Shown one piece after another: positions 6,540 through 14,108 of a DNA stretch of 17,495 nucleotides (position 1 is its first letter; each line of letters opens with the position of its first letter). Location of the stretch: positions 1 to 17,495 of the forward strand of contig DAOUVG010000008.1 of the NCBI GenBank assembly GCA_030667735.1, written 5' to 3'. The position numbers and the translations under genes are program-made. The notes beneath the pieces are model-generated. The model worked only from the letters and a program-made list of their open reading frames with translations, was not told the DNA's origin and ran no database searches. The stretch is from Dehalococcoidales bacterium (GTDB lineage Bacteria > Chloroflexota > Dehalococcoidia > Dehalococcoidales > Fen-1064).

Positions 6540-7475
6540 CTATCCGGGCACCTCCCGCCGAGTGATATTGCACATCAGGCCGGCAGGGCACCCTTCGCAT
6601 TTCTCACATTCCAGTTGCAGTGTGGTGTGGGTGATGTTGAAACGTTGCGCCAGGTACTGATTCACCGCCCGGGCAATCTCACCACTCTTTGCCACCGTCT
6701 GGTCCTCAATCAGCAGGTGAGCGCTCAAGGCGTGTATTCCGGAGGTTATCGTCCAGACGTGCATATCGTGCACATCTTCCACCCCGGGGATACCCATAAT
6801 CATCCGGGCCACCTCGTCTATCTGGATGTGTTTCGGTGCCGCCTCCAGAAGGATGTCGGCCGATTCCCGGACGAGCCGTACCGCACCCCAGAGTATTATA
6901 CAGCCAATCAGGACGGCAATGATGGGGTCGACCATGCCCCATCCGGTCACTGCGATAACGACACCGCCAATGATTACACCCAGCGACGATATCGTGTCCC
7001 CGAGAACGTGCCAGAAAGCGGCCTTCATGTTAAGGTTGTCGTTCCGGACCTTTCCAAGCAGCCACATCGCACACAGGTTGGCGACAAGACCGACGCCGGC
7101 TACCGCCAGCATCAGGGTCGTGCGTACCTCGGGCGGGTCCAGAAAACGCTGATAGGCCTCATAGAAGATGTACGCCGCCACCAGCCCCAGTATTACGCCG
7201 TTGATCAGCGCCGCCATGATTTCGACACGGTGATAGCCGAAGGTCCTGGTAGCCGTAGCCGGCCTTCTGGCGATTCGAATGGCCAGGAGGCTTATGCCCA
7301 TCGCCAGGGCGTCTACCAGCATATGCCCGGCATCGCCAAGCAGCGCCAGGCTGTTGCTCAGCAGGCCACCGACGAATTCGGCGACCATAATGGCGGCAAT
7401 AATGACCAGAGCGATGGAAAGCCGCCTGACACCGTTGTTGGCCTGGTGATGGTGTTCTGGGTGCCGGTCACCCAT
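6540..7475 (-). CDS. Cation diffusion facilitator (CzcD/ZnT-type metal exporter)
   Basis: A 311-residue CDF transporter that exports divalent metal, probably Zn2+ (or Co2+/Cd2+), in exchange for protons across the inner membrane. Six membrane segments span about residues 19-210. The transport site is the His-Asp/His-Asp pair typical of Zn-type members: H51-x3-D55 in segment 2 and H156-x3-D160 in segment 5. The cytoplasmic domain follows (GVEDVHDMHVWTITSG near 231-246). Two metal-binding additions stand out: a His cluster at the N-terminus (HPEHHHQ, residues 5-11) and a Cys-rich tail with C290, C293, C296 and C302. ATG start with a weak GGGGAAG upstream. It heads the CDF-hpt-ade unit, with 2 bases to hpt. 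The link to purine salvage is unexplained, apart from the metal need of adenine deaminase. Confidence 0.92.
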   Translation of the reverse strand: MGDRHPEHHHQANNGVRRLSIALVIIAAIMVAEFVGGLLSNSLALLGDAGHMLVDALAMGISLLAIRIARRPATATRTFGYHRVEIMAALINGVILGLVAAYIFYEAYQRFLDPPEVRTTLMLAVAGVGLVANLCAMWLLGKVRNDNLNMKAAFWHVLGDTISSLGVIIGGVVIAVTGWGMVDPIIAVLIGCIILWGAVRLVRESADILLEAAPKHIQIDEVARMIMGIPGVEDVHDMHVWTITSGIHALSAHLLIEDQTVAKSGEIARAVNQYLAQRFNITHTTLQLECEKCEGCPAGLMCNITRREVPG

Positions 7476-7534
7476 GCTTCACTTCCCCACCTTACTTCAG
7501 CACGCTGACGCCCGTGATTACGCCTCGCAAGTAC

Positions 7535-7543
7535 ATGATAGCA
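7535..7543 (-). promoter_or_regulatory. Extended -10 promoter candidate for the CDF-hpt-ade unit
   Basis: On the minus strand TGCTATCAT combines a TGn extension with a -10 hexamer that matches five of six consensus bases. The -35 position has no good hexamer. It would start transcription about 50 bases before the CDF ATG. Confidence 0.35.
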
Positions 7544-7575
7544 CTTCCGGACGAGAGGGAAAAACGTGTAGCAGT

Positions 7576-7604
7576 GATGACCGTGGTCATCGCAGGTACC
7601 CTGC
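7576..7604 (-). terminator. Weak terminator candidate after the ABC transporter genes
   Basis: Two adjacent inverted repeats lie just past the ATPase stop: one around GCAGGTACCCTGC (7592-7604) and GATGAC/GTCATC (7576-7591, loop of 4). On the minus strand a run of five T follows, but only about 12 bases further on (near 7560), so this is not a canonical terminator. Confidence 0.3.
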
Positions 7605-7627
7605 ACACAATTCTCAGAAAGAGGGGC

Positions 7628-8443
7628 TCAGGAAACAGCATTATCAGGACGTGAGTCCGCGCTCCCCTGCGGCATGATAACCACGTGCGGGTCTCCGGTT
7701 ATGGGGTGCGGTTCCACTATTACGGGAGCGGCAAAGACCTTATAGAGTATATCCTCGGTAATGACCTCGGCGGGAGTCCCGTCAGCGACAATACGACCCT
7801 CTTTGAGCAGCACCAGCCGGTCGAAGTACAGGGACGCCAGGTTCAGGTCGTGCATGGCGGCGATAACAGTAAGGCCATGCTCCCGGTTCAAGCTCCGTAC
7901 CCGTTCCAGAATCTCCACCTGGTGAGTGATATCCAGGTGCAGCGTCGGCTCGTCAAGCAGCAGCAACCCGGGTTGCTGGGCCAGGGTCATGGCCAGAATG
8001 ACCTTCTGTCGCTCACCGCCACTCAGTTCGTCGAAACGGCGCTCCTTAAGCTCAATGATACCCGCCATCTCCAGCGCAGTACTCACCACCTCCCTGTCAA
8101 CATCGGTCTCACCAGCGAGCGTACGGATGAACGGGGTCCGTCCCAGCATTACCATCTCGCCAACGTTAAAAGCGAATGGCATGTGGAACTGTTGTGGCAT
8201 CACGGCAACGCTACGGGCAACCGACTTGCGACTCATTAGTCGCAAGTCGGCGCCGTCCAGCCGGACTTCACCCTGCCCCGGCTTCAGAATACCGCTGGCC
8301 AGTTTGAGCAGGGTCGTCTTACCGGATCCGTTGGGACCGAGCAGCCCCACCATCTCACCGGCACCGACGGAGAGGTTAATATCATGTAGTACCTGTCCGT
8401 CAGAGTATGAGAAAGACACCTGCCTGAGCCGTAAATCGAGCAT
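7628..8443 (-). CDS. btuD: ABC transporter ATPase, cobalamin/iron-siderophore type (BtuD-like)
   Basis: A 271-residue ATPase of the FecE/BtuD/HmuV group that powers substrate import. Walker A GPNGSGKT is at residues 36-43, the Q-loop near 84-85, the signature LSGGERQ at 140-146, Walker B LLLDEP at 161-166 and the switch His at 198 in AAMHDLN. The ATG (8441-8443) shares its first base with the TGA stop of the permease gene, so the two are translationally coupled. The family cannot separate cobalamin from haem or siderophore substrates. The cobalamin assignment comes from the B12 riboswitch in the leader of this unit. No substrate-binding protein gene is present on either side. Confidence 0.88.
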   Translation of the reverse strand: MLDLRLRQVSFSYSDGQVLHDINLSVGAGEMVGLLGPNGSGKTTLLKLASGILKPGQGEVRLDGADLRLMSRKSVARSVAVMPQQFHMPFAFNVGEMVMLGRTPFIRTLAGETDVDREVVSTALEMAGIIELKERRFDELSGGERQKVILAMTLAQQPGLLLLDEPTLHLDITHQVEILERVRSLNREHGLTVIAAMHDLNLASLYFDRLVLLKEGRIVADGTPAEVITEDILYKVFAAPVIVEPHPITGDPHVVIMPQGSADSRPDNAVS

Positions 8444-9501
8444 CAGAAAGCGTACTCCTTCCGGTTGCGCCGCAGCAGGTAGAGGAAAAACGGGGCACCG
8501 ATAACGGCGGTAATGATGCCTACCGGGATTTCGGTGGGCGCCAGTACCACCCTGGCCAGGAGGTCAGCCATAACCACGAAGGCAGCACCGGCCAGTGCCG
8601 AAGCCGGCACCAGGAGCCGGTGGTCCGGTCCCAGACTGAGGCGTACCGCGTGGGGCATGACCAGTCCGACAAACCCTATCAGACCACCGATGGACACCGC
8701 GGCTGCCGTCAGCAGAGAACCCACTGCCAGGATAAGCACCTTGTCCCGCTCCACCTCAATGCCCAGGTAGGCGGCACCCTCTTCACCCAGAGAGAAGGCA
8801 TTGAGATGGTGAGCAAATGCCCGGGCAATAATGATGCCGCCGATGACCAGCGGGGCGATAACGGCAATCTGGCTCCAGCCAACCACCGATATGTGGCCCA
8901 TGAGAAACGAGTACACGGAGCGGATGTTCAGGTCCAGCCGGTCACTTATCGCCATCATAAAAGATATTATTGCTGCCAGTAGAGCACTGACAACGAACCC
9001 GGCCAGAAGCATACTGACAATGGGTGTCTTACCGCCAACACGCGCCAGGTTATACACAATGAAAACGGCGGCCAGGGCACCCCCGAAGGCCGCCAGCGGC
9101 ACCAGGCCAAAGCCGAGGAAGGCCATGTTAATCGGCAGGACCATGGCAATTGTCGCTCCCAGGGCAGCCCCCGATGAGGTACCGATGATGTATGGGTCCG
9201 CCATGGGATTCCGAAGCAGTCCCTGGAAAAGCACTCCGGCTGTCGCCAGGGCTGCCCCCACCAGGGCACCACCCACGACTCGCGGCATCCGTATCTGGAA
9301 AAGTATTGTTTCCTCAACCGCCCGCCACGTGTCCGGAAAATCGAAGAAGGCCAGCTTATTGAGAAGCATCTTGCATATATCAGACAGGGAGATAGTTACC
9401 GCTCCGAAGGCACTGGCCAGGAAGAACGCCAGGACCAGTCCGCCCGCCAGTAACAGCAGGACAGAGGCCAGCCGCCTGCGTCGCCTTGGTTTACTCGCCA
9501 T
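8443..9501 (-). CDS. btuC: FecCD/BtuC-family ABC transporter permease
   Basis: A 352-residue integral membrane permease of the FecCD family, with about ten hydrophobic segments. Family blocks include RMPRVVGGALVGAALATAGVLFQGLLRNPMADP (near residues 72-104, here only partly informative as a group), IGTSSGAALGA, and the C-terminal IGFVGLVMPHAVR region followed by GPDHR, the coupling site for the ATPase. The N-terminus is Lys/Arg-rich before the first membrane segment (SKPRRRRRLAS), which fits the positive-inside rule. ATG start with GAGGAG at 9510-9515, spacing 8. The ribosome site abuts the T-run of the riboswitch terminator. Corrinoid import is inferred from the riboswitch. Confidence 0.9.
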   Translation of the reverse strand: MASKPRRRRRLASVLLLLAGGLVLAFFLASAFGAVTISLSDICKMLLNKLAFFDFPDTWRAVEETILFQIRMPRVVGGALVGAALATAGVLFQGLLRNPMADPYIIGTSSGAALGATIAMVLPINMAFLGFGLVPLAAFGGALAAVFIVYNLARVGGKTPIVSMLLAGFVVSALLAAIISFMMAISDRLDLNIRSVYSFLMGHISVVGWSQIAVIAPLVIGGIIIARAFAHHLNAFSLGEEGAAYLGIEVERDKVLILAVGSLLTAAAVSIGGLIGFVGLVMPHAVRLSLGPDHRLLVPASALAGAAFVVMADLLARVVLAPTEIPVGIITAVIGAPFFLYLLRRNRKEYAF

Positions 9502-9515
9502 ATCTACCGCTCCTC

Positions 9516-9555
9516 AAAAAGAAAGAGTCCCCTCATCGGCAGAACAAGGGGACTC
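9516..9555 (-). terminator. Riboswitch-controlled intrinsic terminator before btuC
   Basis: On the minus strand GAGTCCCCT (9555-9547) pairs with AGGGGACTC (9533-9525) in a perfect 9-bp stem with a 13-base loop. It is followed at once by TTTCTTTTT (9524-9516). The hairpin lies between the cobalamin aptamer and the btuC ribosome site, as expected for a transcriptional off-switch. Confidence 0.88.
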
Positions 9556-9604
9556 GTGTACTTCAAAGCCTCCCTCCTCCATCTCCGCGGAGGTGTCAAA
9601 GAAC

Positions 9605-9740
9605 TGGAGGCCGGTGTTCTGACTTCCCGGAGTTCATCACTCCCGGATACAGCAGGCGGAACTGTGCCGGATTCTCACCGGACTTGCGCTCCGTTTCAGC
9701 CCTCGCTCACGCTCGGGCACCCCCAGGGTTTCCTATTCAG
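9605..9740 (-). ncRNA. Cobalamin (B12) riboswitch
   Basis: Read on the minus strand, the sequence has the cobalamin aptamer order: GGGTGCCC and GGGCTGAAACGGAGC, the conserved CCGGTGAGAATCCGG hairpin, CACAGTTCCGCCTGCTGT, then a B12-box-like AGTCAGAACACCGGCC at 9624-9609. The aptamer therefore senses adenosyl- or other cobalamin and should shut off the btuCD unit when B12 is plentiful. Ends are approximate. It is on the short side for the class. Confidence 0.92.
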
Positions 9741-9806
9741 TTTTACCAGCAGTCAACATCACGTTGCCTGCTACCAGCATATTGCATATAGTGGCAGTAG
9801 TCAAAG

Positions 9807-9835
9807 ATTATACACGGCAGCACACACTACTTCAA
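9807..9835 (-). promoter_or_regulatory. Promoter for the riboswitch-btuCD unit
   Basis: On the minus strand TTGAAG (9835-9830), a 17-base spacer and a perfect TATAAT (9812-9807). The -35 overlaps the last codons and stop of the upstream oxidoreductase gene. Transcription would start near 9800, about 60 bases before the aptamer. Confidence 0.6.
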
Positions 9836-11839
9836 CCTTGCGGCAACAATCTCTGCCAGGTCCAGCACCTTCACACGGTCATCAGCATCCATATCCTTGA
9901 GCCCGTCCTCAAACATCACCATGCAATACGGGCAGCAGACGCAGATTGTCTCCGGGTCTTTCTCCAGGGCTTCCTCGACGCGGACGATATTTATCCGCTT
10001 ACCGGTGCTCTCCTCCATCCACATCCGACCACCACCGGCACCGCAGCAGAAGGCACGGTTGTGGTGGCGCTCCATCTCTATCGGAGCACGACCGGTAGCC
10101 GCGGCCAGCGCCTGACGGGGGGCTTCGTAGATATCGTTATGGCGACCCAGGTAGCAGGAATCGTGGAAGACCACATTTCCCAGGTCTCCACCGGTACCAT
10201 TCAGCTTCAGCCTTCCTTCGGTCAGCAGCCGGTTAATCAGTTCGGTGTGGTGAATGACTTCCAGCTCCGCACCGTACTGGCGGTAGTCGTTCTTCAGAGT
10301 AGTGTAGCAGTGAGGACACTCTGTGATTATCTTCTTGACCCCCCTCTCCTTGAACGTGGCCAGGTTTTGCTTCACCAACTGGTCATAGACATACTCATTG
10401 CCAAGGCGACGCAGGCTATCGCCGCAGCAGGCTTCGTCCCTGCCCAGTATGCCCCAGGATATTCCGGCAGCATCCAGGACCCTGGCTATCGCCAGGCTTA
10501 CCTGCCGCTCACGGGAATCAAAGGCACCGGCACAGCCCACGTAGAAGAGATACTCGGTCTTACCTTCCTCGAAGGGTTGCGCATCAATATTGGCCGCCCA
10601 CTTATCGCGGTCACTGGGGGCAATGCCCCAGGGGTTACTGCGCTGTTCCGTGTTCTCGAAAAGGTTAAGGAGTTCCTCGGGGAATTTGGCCTGCACCTGC
10701 ACCAGCTCACGCCGCATGTCTACAATCTTAGGTATGTGTTCGATGTACACCGGGCACACCTCCATGCAGGCCCCGCAGGTAGTGCAGGCCCAGATGGCGT
10801 CCTCGGATATTGTGCCTTCACCGCCGTCACCAATCAGGCCCAGGGAAGGCGACTGCTTCTTGAGCAGAGCTGGACCGTTGGTCATCAGGTTAGTCTTGAT
10901 GTCACTAATAATCAGGAGGGGATTGAGGGGCTTGTCCGTCAGGTTTGCGGGACAGTTCTCCTGGCAGTAACCGCAGACAACACAGGCATAAACATCGAGG
11001 AGCTGCTTCCGGGAAAAGCCGTCCACCCGGGACACCCCGAAGGTTGCCCGGTCCTTGAGGTCAATCCGCTCAACCATGTTCTTGGTTTTGGGCTGAAGTA
11101 CGTCATTGATGATGGCAGCCACCACGTGCAGGTAACGCGTATAGCCAATAATGGCTAAGACGAGAAGTACAAATACCCAGTGACTCCAGAACCAGAAAGC
11201 GTGCGACGCTTCCAGAGAGGTCAGACCGGCGTACATGTTACTCACCGCCGTACTTATCGGCGGTGTGGCCAGACCCAGCCCCGCGGGAGCGTGCCCGGCG
11301 GCAATCTGCGTGGCAATCTTGCCAACATGAGTAATAGGATGGATAATAACGGTCATAAGTATAAATATTGCTTCCCAGGTCAGCTGCCCCTTCAACCGTG
11401 CCGGCTTGCCGATATAGCGTCGGATAACAGCCCATATCACCCCAATAACAATGAAGGGGGCAATGATATCGGTTACCCAGCACCAGATAACGTAGAAAGC
11501 GTTATTCTCCATCGTCTCCGCGATACCGAAACCGGAGGCAATAACAATAAAGAGGAAGTAATAAATAACAAAGCACAGAAAGCCCCAGACCATGAAAGAA
11601 TGACCGAGGCCGGACCAGTCCTTACGGCGGACGTTCTTAAACTGGCACTGCTGTAAAATCAGGTGCCAGATAGCCCCTATAATCGTCCCGAGGGTCAGTT
11701 TGGATTCACCAACATTCCTCCCCAGGTATATGTACTGGACAAGTTGATATCCCCTGACGATGAAAATACCGGCAGCCAGGGCGGTTAAACCCCAGAATAT
11801 CAGAAACCCTGCTGCTCCCATATCACTCACGGGATTCAT
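9827..11839 (-). CDS. Membrane Fe-S oxidoreductase, ETF:(methyl)menaquinone oxidoreductase-like (NarI/DsrM + HdrD domains)
   Basis: About 670 residues in three parts. An N-terminal membrane domain (about residues 10-245) has five or six hydrophobic segments and membrane His residues (near 80, 167-171, 220) that could bind haem b, as in NarI/DsrM. Next come two [4Fe-4S] motifs, CVVCGYCQENCP (about 286-297) and CTTCGACMEVCP (352-363). Last are two HdrD-type CCG domains (cores at DEACCGD and AFCCGAGGG, each with its CPHC or CPYC partner). This architecture matches the Fe-S oxidoreductase found beside etfBA in syntrophs and Geobacter, proposed to move electrons from ETF to menaquinone. The frame opens at a GTG at 11848, but AAGGAGG at 11849-11855 touches that codon and is correctly spaced (9 bases) for the ATG at 11837-11839, which I chose. 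It is the last gene of the acs-etfB-etfA unit, with a 69-base gap after etfA. Confidence 0.9.
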   Translation of the reverse strand: MNPVSDMGAAGFLIFWGLTALAAGIFIVRGYQLVQYIYLGRNVGESKLTLGTIIGAIWHLILQQCQFKNVRRKDWSGLGHSFMVWGFLCFVIYYFLFIVIASGFGIAETMENNAFYVIWCWVTDIIAPFIVIGVIWAVIRRYIGKPARLKGQLTWEAIFILMTVIIHPITHVGKIATQIAAGHAPAGLGLATPPISTAVSNMYAGLTSLEASHAFWFWSHWVFVLLVLAIIGYTRYLHVVAAIINDVLQPKTKNMVERIDLKDRATFGVSRVDGFSRKQLLDVYACVVCGYCQENCPANLTDKPLNPLLIISDIKTNLMTNGPALLKKQSPSLGLIGDGGEGTISEDAIWACTTCGACMEVCPVYIEHIPKIVDMRRELVQVQAKFPEELLNLFENTEQRSNPWGIAPSDRDKWAANIDAQPFEEGKTEYLFYVGCAGAFDSRERQVSLAIARVLDAAGISWGILGRDEACCGDSLRRLGNEYVYDQLVKQNLATFKERGVKKIITECPHCYTTLKNDYRQYGAELEVIHHTELINRLLTEGRLKLNGTGGDLGNVVFHDSCYLGRHNDIYEAPRQALAAATGRAPIEMERHHNRAFCCGAGGGRMWMEESTGKRINIVRVEEALEKDPETICVCCPYCMVMFEDGLKDMDADDRVKVLDLAEIVAARLK

Positions 11840-11908
11840 CACGAGCACCCTCCTTCTTTACTGGACGGTCTATGGCAGACTGACTGCTGCAAAGAGAACA
11901 TCATCAGG

Positions 11909-13249
11909 CTAAGCCTTCTTCTGAGCATGTAGTTCTCTGATGTGACTGGTTATCGCCGGGACCACCTGAAAGAGATCACCCTCAATACCGTAGGTGGCTA
12001 CCTCGAAGATAGGCGCCTGCCGGTCGCGATTGATGGCGATTATCACATCGGAGTCCTGCATGCCCACCAGGTGCTGAATAGCGCCACTGATGCCGCAGGC
12101 GATGTATATCTTGGGTCTAACCGTCTTTCCGGTTTGTCCAACCTGGCGCTCCGGCGGCAGCCAGCCGGCTTCTACGGCACTACGAGAGGCAGCGACGACA
12201 CCGCCCAGCTCATCTGCCAGCTCCTGCAGTACCTGGAAGTTCTCCTTCGACTTCATGCCCCGTCCGCCGGCAACGATAATATCAGCAGCAGCGATATCGA
12301 TATCTTCGGCAGCATCACTGCGGAGGTCATGTACCTCCAGCACCTTTACCCCGATATCCTCCTCGCTGATAGCCAGGAACTCACGAACAATCTCTCCCTT
12401 GCGCGAAGGGTCCTTATCCGGCATAGGCATCACGTGAGGTCGCACGCTGGCCATCTGCGGTCGCGTGCGTTCCGTCATAATTGTTGCCATGATATTACCG
12501 CCGAAGGCAGGCCGCGTCTGCAGGAGAAAGCGGTTCTCATCGATAGCCAGTCCGGTACAGTCCGCGGTCAGTCCTGTCCTGAGCTCGGTGGCCACGGCAC
12601 CAGCCAGGTCTCTACCCAGGCCGGTAGCGCCAATGAGCACTATCTCCGGTTTATACTTGCCTACCAGGTAACAGATTGCGCGGGTATATGAAATAGTACG
12701 GTAGTGATGGAATACCGGGTCATCCATCAGGTAGGCCTTTGACGCCCCGTGGGCAAAGGATTCCCCGCAGAGTTCCTCCACCTTGTCCCCGATGACCATG
12801 GTACACAACTCCACATCGAGGGTTTTGGCAAGGTTGGCACCAACGCCGAGTAGCTCCCAGGAGACACCGGCTGCCTCGCTGTCTATCTGCTCCACGAAGA
12901 CCCAGACACCATGGTACTCCTTCAGCCTGGCCTTAATCCGTGTCTCCTCCTCGTCCACCTCCTCAACTTCAGGTTCCACCTCGGCAACCCCTTCTTTGGC
13001 AAGCTCATCCAGTATCTTCTGCTGCTCCGGTGTGAAGTAAATCTCAATTGCATCAGAAGGGCAAATACGAACACAGCGCTGGCAGCCGGTACATTTCTCG
13101 ATATCGAAGACCGGTTCACCGGCGTCGTTCATCACTACTGCTTCGACCTTGCAGGTGCTCTCGCAGCGGGCGCCACAAGCAATGCACTTGCCGGGTATCA
13201 GGCGGGCAACGCCCAGAGGTTTCTTTACCTTCTTTTTCTTCTGTTCCAT
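11909..13249 (-). CDS. etfA: Electron transfer flavoprotein alpha subunit with N-terminal 2[4Fe-4S] domain
   Basis: A 446-residue fused EtfA. A Lys-rich start (residues 4-10) leads into a ferredoxin domain with two cluster motifs: C22-x2-C25-x3-C29-x3-C33 and C53-x2-C56-x2-C59-x3-C63. An acidic linker (about 88-104) connects to the ETF alpha N-domain. The C-terminal FAD-binding domain contains GGRGMKSKENF, AASRSAVEAGW, QVGQTGKTVRPKIYIACGISGA and QHLVGMQ, so FAD binding looks intact. Ordinary EtfA is near 320 residues; the extra length is the ferredoxin domain and linker. It forms the ETF heterodimer with EtfB, whose gene ends 11 bases upstream, and its clusters could pass electrons to the membrane oxidoreductase encoded next. 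ATG start at 13247-13249. Confidence 0.95.
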   Translation of the reverse strand: MEQKKKKVKKPLGVARLIPGKCIACGARCESTCKVEAVVMNDAGEPVFDIEKCTGCQRCVRICPSDAIEIYFTPEQQKILDELAKEGVAEVEPEVEEVDEEETRIKARLKEYHGVWVFVEQIDSEAAGVSWELLGVGANLAKTLDVELCTMVIGDKVEELCGESFAHGASKAYLMDDPVFHHYRTISYTRAICYLVGKYKPEIVLIGATGLGRDLAGAVATELRTGLTADCTGLAIDENRFLLQTRPAFGGNIMATIMTERTRPQMASVRPHVMPMPDKDPSRKGEIVREFLAISEEDIGVKVLEVHDLRSDAAEDIDIAAADIIVAGGRGMKSKENFQVLQELADELGGVVAASRSAVEAGWLPPERQVGQTGKTVRPKIYIACGISGAIQHLVGMQDSDVIIAINRDRQAPIFEVATYGIEGDLFQVVPAITSHIRELHAQKKA

Positions 13250-13260
13250 ATACCCTACCT

Positions 13261-14073
13261 TTACGGAGAAACTATATCCTTACTGACCAGAGTATCAACG
13301 AGTAGCCGGGCAGCTTCTCCAGGTTCGTTCATCCCGTCACCGAGTATCTCGCCCTTGACCCTTTCCGGTGAGAAGATGCGCCGCACCTGAGTAGGCGAAC
13401 CCTTCAGACCGATAGCCGTTTCGTCGAGTTGCATTACCTTGTTATCCCACAGCACGACTTCAGCCTCTTCAGCCTTGAGCCGCATCGGAACCGTGGGGTA
13501 ACGGGGGCGGTTAATCTCCCGGACCACGGTCAGCACCGCAGGCAGTGCTGCCTCCACGATTTCATAGCGCCCCTCCAGCTTGCGCCTGACCACCATCTTC
13601 CGCGCATCAACGTCCACACTCTTGATCTGGTCGACCAGCGTGAGTTGCGAATACCCGCACCTGCTGGCGATACCAGGGCCTACCTGGGCAGTATCACCGT
13701 CAATGGTCTGCTTGCCACAGATAACCATGGCCACTTCTTCTTCCTGGGCAAGCCTCTTTACCGCCTCGGCAATAACCATACTGGTGGCCAGCGTATCGGC
13801 ACCACCAAATACGCGGTCGCTGAGAAGAATGGCTCTATCCACACCCAGAGCCAACGTTTTCCGCAGAGTGACCTCGGTGTTCGGTGGCCCCATAGATATG
13901 GCGGCAACCCGGAACCCGTACTCGTCTTTCAGCCGCAGACATTCCTCCAGCGCGTGGGTATCAAACGGGTTGATAATAAAGGGTACGCCTTCCCGAATAA
14001 GGGTACCGGTCTCAGGGTCAATCTTGACCTGGGTGGTGTCCGGCACCTGCTTTACGCACGCTACGACCAGCAT
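13261..14073 (-). CDS. etfB: Electron transfer flavoprotein beta subunit
   Basis: A 270-residue EtfB, partner of the adjacent EtfA. It opens with the usual VACVKQVPDT (residues 4-13), has NPFDTHALEECLRLKD (35-50), GGADTLATS (90-98) and the nucleotide-loop signature GKQTIDGDTAQVGPGIA (120-136). From memory, the NPFD and DTLATS blocks resemble clostridial-type EtfB more than mitochondrial EtfB, but that does not settle whether the protein bifurcates electrons. It accepts electrons from acyl-CoA dehydrogenases, none of which is encoded in this window. ATG start with a G-run (14081-14086) about 8 bases upstream. It lies 35 bases after the acyl-CoA synthetase gene. Confidence 0.95.
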   Translation of the reverse strand: MLVVACVKQVPDTTQVKIDPETGTLIREGVPFIINPFDTHALEECLRLKDEYGFRVAAISMGPPNTEVTLRKTLALGVDRAILLSDRVFGGADTLATSMVIAEAVKRLAQEEEVAMVICGKQTIDGDTAQVGPGIASRCGYSQLTLVDQIKSVDVDARKMVVRRKLEGRYEIVEAALPAVLTVVREINRPRYPTVPMRLKAEEAEVVLWDNKVMQLDETAIGLKGSPTQVRRIFSPERVKGEILGDGMNEPGEAARLLVDTLVSKDIVSP

Positions 14074-14108
14074 TCCTTATCCCCCCTCTTTTCAATCATT
14101 TCTTCCAG

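Noticed and set aside
6538..6600. Upstream ATG extending hpt by 21 residues
   Set aside because: It would overlap the CDF gene by about 60 bases and add residues outside the family. The ATG at 6535-6537 gives normal length and a 2-base gap.
5344..6660. Long plus-strand frame (438 codons) opposite ade, hpt and the CDF gene
   Set aside because: It crosses three real genes with conserved motifs on the other strand and resembles no family. It is a mirror of their codon use.
9764..11158. Long open frame (464 codons) on the plus strand across the oxidoreductase gene
   Set aside because: It lies wholly opposite a gene with clear Fe-S and CCG motifs. The predicted protein has no recognisable domain and its openness follows from the GC-rich third positions of the real gene.
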